33,420 nucleotides of DNA, taken from assembly GCA_014727975.1 (NCBI GenBank), contig WJMK01000007.1:1-33420 (forward strand). The letters are read 5' to 3'. Positions 30,748-33,420 of the stretch are shown one piece after another (position 1 is the first letter of the stretch; each line of letters begins with the position of its first letter). Below the pieces are notes generated by a model. The model saw only the letters and a list, made by a program, of their open reading frames with translations. It had not been told where the DNA came from and did no database searches. This stretch comes from Microcaldota archaeon (lineage in GTDB: Archaea; Micrarchaeota; Micrarchaeia; Anstonellales; Bilamarchaeaceae). The translations under genes and the position numbers were made by a program.

Positions 30748-31359
30748 ATGAAGATTCAGATATTTGGCGCTGGAAGGGTTGGAACTAACCTTGCAAAGCT
30801 TTTGGAGAAAAAGCACGAGGTTACTATTGTGGATATAGATAAGGAGGTTTGCGACCAGCTCGCAAGCGAATCCGATTTCAATGTAATACATGGGGACACC
30901 ACCGACCCTGCGCTCCTGGATGAGCTAAAGCTAGGGGAAGCAGACTTTATTTTTGCAGTTACCGGGCATGAGGAAGCCAACTTCCTTATTGCACTCTATG
31001 CAAAACAGGCAAAATGCAAGAGAGTAATCTGCCGTGCCTCAGAACCCAAGTACTCAAAACTGATGCAGAGGCTTGAGGTTGAGCCGCTCCTGCCTGAGTT
31101 CACGCTTGCGCGCGAGCTTGCAAGCATGGTGATGCACCCGGTGATTACACTTCTCCTGGACCCGCGCTTCTCCCAGATTGAGATGATTGAGAAGCCTGTT
31201 GCAGGAGGGATTGACGGAAAAACTGTTGCAGAGGCATGCGAGAAGGAAAAGGCCACGATTGCCGCAATTTATGATGGGGAGAATTTCCGGCCTGCTGCCC
31301 CGGACCTTAAGCTGCAGAAAGGCATGAAGGTCGTGATTGTAAAGCACAATCCCAAGTAA
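30748..31359 (+). CDS. trkA: Trk potassium uptake regulatory subunit TrkA
   Basis: A 203-residue cytosolic RCK protein that gates TrkH in response to nucleotides. The N-terminal Rossmann motif is IFGAGRVGTNLAKLL, with the acidic residue of VDIDKE at the end of beta-2. The TrkA-N domain runs to about 130, and a TrkA-C domain (IEKPVAGGIDGKTVAEACEKEKATIAAIYDGE) completes the protein. It is a single-RCK form, about half the length of E. coli TrkA. It starts one base after the trkH stop. Confidence 0.96.
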   Translation: MKIQIFGAGRVGTNLAKLLEKKHEVTIVDIDKEVCDQLASESDFNVIHGDTTDPALLDELKLGEADFIFAVTGHEEANFLIALYAKQAKCKRVICRASEPKYSKLMQRLEVEPLLPEFTLARELASMVMHPVITLLLDPRFSQIEMIEKPVAGGIDGKTVAEACEKEKATIAAIYDGENFRPAAPDLKLQKGMKVVIVKHNPK

Positions 31360-31394
31360 ACACTTTAAAAAACAAACCTTCCACTACTCCAACT

Positions 31395-31820
31395 ATGCCC
31401 CCCGGATATAAGTTAGGAAGGATGGACAGGGGTGCTGTTGCCCGTCCCTATAAGTCATCCCGTTCTGGAAATGGAAGGGCAGGCCCTGACCGCAATGCCC
31501 TTTCCCATGCAGAGAAAAAAGAATTAGACAAGAGGTTGCTCAGGGCAGTCAGCAGCTCCTCTGATTCCAGAAAACTTGTCTCCCTGCTTGAGCGGGGAGC
31601 TGACCCAAATGCGAGGGACAGGAAGCAGGACCTGACTGCTCTCATGATTGCTGCGCGCAAGGGCAAGGCAGGTTTTGTCGGGGTGCTTCTTGATTTCGGG
31701 GCGGACCCGCACTTGAAAGGCCATGGAAGCTCAACTGCATATGAGCTTGCCCAAACCTGGGGCCACTGGGACGTGCTTGATGTTTTCCGTGAAAAAAGGG
31801 CAAATACTGTTTACGATTAG
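31395..31820 (+). CDS. Small ankyrin-repeat protein
   Basis: A 141-residue protein. After a basic, Gly/Arg/Ser-rich N-terminus of about 40 residues come ankyrin repeats: KLVSLLERGADPNARDRKQD, then LTALMIAARKGKAGFVGVLLDFGADPHLKG and a degenerate third repeat, STAYELAQTWGHWDVLDVF. Ankyrin repeats mediate protein-protein contacts; the partner is unknown. ATG 31395 lies about 27 bp from the centre of a CTTTAAAAAAC box, so the gene is probably transcribed separately from trkHA as a leaderless message. Confidence 0.85.
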   Translation: MPPGYKLGRMDRGAVARPYKSSRSGNGRAGPDRNALSHAEKKELDKRLLRAVSSSSDSRKLVSLLERGADPNARDRKQDLTALMIAARKGKAGFVGVLLDFGADPHLKGHGSSTAYELAQTWGHWDVLDVFREKRANTVYD

Positions 31821-31881
31821 GCTTCCATATAATATTAAAAACACTTTGATAGAACTTTAGTTCGCTTACAGGTGTATTTGA

Positions 31882-32106
31882 ATGACAGAAAAAAGACCTT
31901 TTGATGTTTTGAACAACGCACTGAACAACACTGTTGTTATTGGCCTTAAGGGAGGAGTGACCTTCCGCGGCATCCTTGCTGCGTATGATGTCCACATGAA
32001 CCTGGTGCTCGAGAAAACCGAGCTCCTTGAGAACGATGAAGTGAAGAAGGGCATCGGAACCTGCCTCCTCCGCGGAGACAGCGTTGTCTATATCTCCCCT
32101 TCCTAG
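31882..32106 (+). CDS. Sm-like (LSm) RNA-binding protein
   Basis: A 74-residue archaeal LSm protein, expected to form a heptameric ring that binds U-rich RNA. The Sm1 motif covers NNTVVIGLKGGVTFRGILAAYDVHMNLVLEKTEL, with the D-x-H-M-N-L core, and Sm2 is GTCLLRGDSVVYISP, with the conserved RG. GGTG lies 7 bases before ATG 31882, and a TAATATTAAAAAC box is centred about 45 bp upstream. A short G/C hairpin and tRNA-Ala follow the stop within 50 bp. Confidence 0.94.
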   Translation: MTEKRPFDVLNNALNNTVVIGLKGGVTFRGILAAYDVHMNLVLEKTELLENDEVKKGIGTCLLRGDSVVYISPS

Positions 32107-32118
32107 CCGAACCACAGA

Positions 32119-32134
32119 GGGGAGTTCTCTCCCC
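32119..32134 (+). other. GC-rich hairpin between LSm and tRNA-Ala
   Basis: GGGGAG (32119-32124) pairs with CTCCCC (32129-32134) around a TTCT loop. It lies 13 bp after the LSm stop and 17 bp before the tRNA. No T-run follows directly, so it may be an mRNA 3'-end structure or a processing element rather than a terminator. Confidence 0.4.
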
Positions 32135-32151
32135 AACTTAGTCTTTATGTC

Positions 32152-32223
32152 GGGCTTGTAGCTCAGTAGTAGAGCGCTCCCTTGGCATGGGAGAGGCCGG
32201 GGGTGCGACTCCCCCCAAGTCCA
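32152..32223 (+). tRNA. tRNA-Ala(GGC)
   Basis: A complete cloverleaf: acceptor GGGCTTG with CAAGTCC, including the G3-U70 pair that identifies alanine tRNAs; D-stem GCTC/GAGC with loop AGTAGTA; anticodon stem CTCCC/GGGAG with loop TTGGCAT (anticodon GGC); variable loop AGGCC; T-stem GGGGG/CCCCC with loop TGCGACT; discriminator A at 32223. CCA is not encoded. Two unusual positions: 18 is A (normally G) and 55 is G (normally U, made pseudouridine), while G19 and C56 are kept. No intron is present. Confidence 0.95.
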
Positions 32224-32241
32224 TGGAATTTTTCGCTGCTG

Positions 32242-32287
32242 TTTTAACCTGAGGTAAAAATTTCTGTAAAAACATGACCCGTTTTAC
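32242..32287 (-). other. Inverted repeats between tRNA-Ala and vapC
   Basis: Two dyads lie in the 123-bp gap after the tRNA. TTTTAACCTGAGGTAAAA (32242-32259) is a near-palindrome centred on a single G. GTAAAA (32266-32271) and TTTTAC (32282-32287) can form a hairpin on either strand. On the minus strand these follow the vapC stop, so they may mark the 3' end of the vapBC transcript or protein-binding sites. No gene is seen here. Confidence 0.3.
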
Positions 32288-32346
32288 GCTAGTCTTTTTG
32301 TGTTCTGCACCCAAAGAAAAAGCATTTTCAGATATTACTCTTTGTT

Positions 32347-32763
32347 TTACTTGAACGGGTTTGTTGCATTCATCCACTTTACTTTCTCAAAATCCTTTTC
32401 ATTTTCGGTAAGAATTTCCTTAATCCCGTTTTCCTGCATTGTTGCAGCGAGGAGCGCATCAAAGAAATGGATTCCATAAGCATTAGAAACGGAAAGCGCT
32501 TCAACCACAGTGCCCCCGGAATACTCCAACAGCGTAGAAAGCTTCATGAACCCGAACAGGTACTCCTTTACTGTTTCATGGTCCACTCCGGGCCGGGCTT
32601 TCTCGCGCAGCACCCTTGAAAACTCCACCAGGTTCTGCACGCTGATGCACATCCTTTTCTCATTTACCAGTTTTTCTATTGTTTCCACTGCTTTTTTGTG
32701 CCTTTTCTCCCCTTTCTGCACGGAATAGATAAGCACGTTTGTATCCACGAGCACCTTACTCAT
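32347..32763 (-). CDS. vapC: PIN-domain toxin, VapC family
   Basis: A 138-residue PIN-domain ribonuclease. The acidic active-site residues are in place: D7 in VLVDTNVLIY, E47 in NLVEFSR, D102 in HFFDALLAATM and D124 in ENEKDFE. VapC toxins cut tRNA or rRNA and are held inactive by the partner antitoxin. Its start overlaps the upstream antitoxin gene by 8 bp, the usual coupled arrangement. The gene lies next to tRNA-Ala, on the opposite strand. Confidence 0.92.
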   Translation of the reverse strand: MSKVLVDTNVLIYSVQKGEKRHKKAVETIEKLVNEKRMCISVQNLVEFSRVLREKARPGVDHETVKEYLFGFMKLSTLLEYSGGTVVEALSVSNAYGIHFFDALLAATMQENGIKEILTENEKDFEKVKWMNATNPFK

Positions 32764-32989
32764 AAATCTCAGCCCGCTTCTTGTACATCCTGTAGCTGAA
32801 GCTCACTCCCTCCTTCAGCTTCCTGAAGAATTCCTCTTTGAGCTCTGTTTTGCTCTTTTTCTCCATCCCTCTAAGGGCTTCAGAGACAATCTCGCTGAGT
32901 GAGCCTTTCTTCCCCCCGTATTTCTCCTGCGCAAGCTTCCTTAGCTTTTTTTCATCTTCATCGTCAAGTGAAAGGTAAATGTTTCCCAT
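32756..32989 (-). CDS. vapB: VapB-type antitoxin (probable ribbon-helix-helix)
   Basis: A 77-residue protein upstream of and overlapping vapC. The N-terminal part (GNIYLSLDDEDEKKLRKLAQ, then GSLSEIVSEALRGM) has the beta-strand plus two-helix pattern of ribbon-helix-helix DNA-binding antitoxins. The charged C-terminal part (TELKEEFFRKLKEG) would wrap the toxin. GTGAGG lies just before the ATG at 32989. The dyad at 32998-33022 overlaps the likely transcription start and could be its own operator. Confidence 0.85.
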   Translation of the reverse strand: MGNIYLSLDDEDEKKLRKLAQEKYGGKKGSLSEIVSEALRGMEKKSKTELKEEFFRKLKEGVSFSYRMYKKRAEIYE

Positions 32990-32997
32990 GTCCTCAC

Positions 32998-33039
32998 ATC
33001 CATATTTAACTATCTAATGGATATATAACTTTATAAACT
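32998..33039 (-). promoter_or_regulatory. vapBC promoter with inverted-repeat operator candidate
   Basis: ATCCAT (32998-33003) and ATGGAT (33017-33022) form an inverted repeat whose half-site starts are 19 bp apart, about two helical turns. On the minus strand TTTATAAAG with adjacent TATATATCC supplies the TATA region (about 33022-33039), placing the transcription start near 33010, inside the dyad. This is the layout expected for autorepression by a ribbon-helix-helix antitoxin. Confidence 0.5.
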
Positions 33040-33078
33040 TGCTGATTGGCTTTCCTTATTGGCTCAGCTGCACTTATT

Positions 33079-33192
33079 ATGGATGCACTTGGGGAAGCAG
33101 AAGCAGAAGAAGCCCCGGGCGCAGAAGCAATTGTTCCTGCCCTGAGCCCAAAAAGTGATAAAAAGAAGCTTCCTTTGGTTAATCCATGCTAG
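33079..33192 (+). CDS. Possible small ORF or gene remnant
   Basis: ATG 33079 opens a 37-codon frame ending at TAG 33190-33192: an acidic Ala/Glu stretch (MDALGEAEAEEAPGAEAIV) then a Lys-containing end. The frame extends upstream to TTG 33046, adding a hydrophobic segment (AFLIGSAALIM). The composition, hydrophobic segment then low-complexity Ala/Glu, recalls the start of a secreted protein, so it could be a small exported peptide or a decayed 5' gene end. There is no clear ribosome-binding site. Confidence 0.25.
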   Translation: MDALGEAEAEEAPGAEAIVPALSPKSDKKKLPLVNPC

Positions 33193-33248
33193 ACCACTTT
33201 AAGCGAAACCCTTATAAATAACTTTATTTCTTAAATTAACTGGTGGTA

Positions 33249-33420
33249 ATGATGGTGCGCACATCAAAAACCCAAAAACAAAAAGAACTTTCTTCTTCTC
33301 CAGTTAAACCCCGGTTCAATAAACGCCTGCTTGAGAGGATAGGGCACAGGGCAAAAGCAAAGCTTGATGCACTCAAGAAAACCGCTATTGCCTTGGGAAT
33401 AGGGGTAATGGTTTCATGCG
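33249..33420 (+). CDS. Uncharacterised protein with basic N-terminus and signal anchor, 3'-truncated
   Basis: The first 57 codons of a gene that runs off the window. The N-terminal 45 residues are Lys/Arg/Ser-rich (VRTSKTQKQKELSSSPVK, then RFNKRLLERIGHRAKAK), followed by a hydrophobic stretch beginning TAIALGIGVMVSC at the window edge. This is the same plan as the orphan at 14470. GGTGGT lies two bases before ATG 33249 (an ATG also follows at 33252), and a CTTATAAATAAC box is centred about 33 bp upstream. The C-terminal domain is not visible, so no function can be proposed. Confidence 0.65.
   Translation, partial: MMVRTSKTQKQKELSSSPVKPRFNKRLLERIGHRAKAKLDALKKTAIALGIGVMVSC

Overview
The window is a gene-dense stretch of an archaeal chromosome of roughly balanced base composition. 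Archaeal identity rests on genes visible here: eukaryote-like ribosomal proteins (eS28, eL24, eL40, eS1, eS24, eS31), aIF5A with a hypusine-site motif, RNA polymerase subunit Rpo11, exosome subunit Csl4, archaeal NAC, Kae1, membrane-bound LonB, Trm1, an ER-type signal peptidase, mevalonate kinase, an LSm protein, and TATA-box promoters. Short intergenic gaps, several orphan proteins and many charged tails would suit a DPANN-type or other small-genome archaeon, but that placement is a guess; no rRNA is present.

Layout. 1-3.9 kb: a translation/RNA operon on the plus strand (end of probable L7Ae, eS28, eL24, ndk, dUTPase, truD, trm1) followed by an orphan acidic-tailed protein. 5.0-10.3 kb: eL40 and the 2H phosphoesterase ThpR on the minus strand, divergent from a TldE/PmbA-like gene and lonB, which converges on a DUF373 membrane protein. 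10.4-15.7 kb: an orphan helical protein, the csl4-rpo11-signal peptidase operon, a lysine-rich orphan on the minus strand, and a membrane-anchored orphan. 15.7-19.4 kb: rdgB, uS15, eS1 and a creatininase-family (ArfB-like) gene, then a strongly structured intergenic element of about 145 nt, then nac and mevalonate kinase. 19.4-22.5 kb: an orphan, endonuclease III, a four-helix membrane protein, a NYN-domain protein and TatD. 22.5-25.1 kb: aIF5A, eS24, eS31, a CPBP membrane protease and kae1, convergent with a lipoprotein. 26.0-31.4 kb: a complete ECF transporter (S, A, T), a coiled-coil orphan, and TrkH-TrkA potassium uptake. 31.4-33.4 kb: an ankyrin protein, LSm, tRNA-Ala(GGC), a VapBC toxin-antitoxin pair and the start of another basic, membrane-anchored protein.

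Two small ribosomal protein genes missing from the ORF track (eL40, 51 aa; eS31, 53 aa) were recovered by reading the sequence. Many first genes of transcription units have a TATA-like box centred 26-27 bp before the ATG, which implies leaderless mRNAs. Genes inside operons usually have a GGTG-type ribosome-binding site. This geometry was used to choose starts.

The most interesting observations are: (a) the structured element before nac-mvk, which can form two mutually exclusive long stems, one covering the nac ribosome-entry region; (b) tRNA-Ala(GGC) with A18 and G55 in place of the near-universal G18 and U55; (c) pairs of orphan proteins that may form lineage-specific families; and (d) a signal peptidase with a cysteine-containing insertion between its catalytic boxes. 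No mobile element, CRISPR array or multi-gene defence island beyond vapBC is visible.
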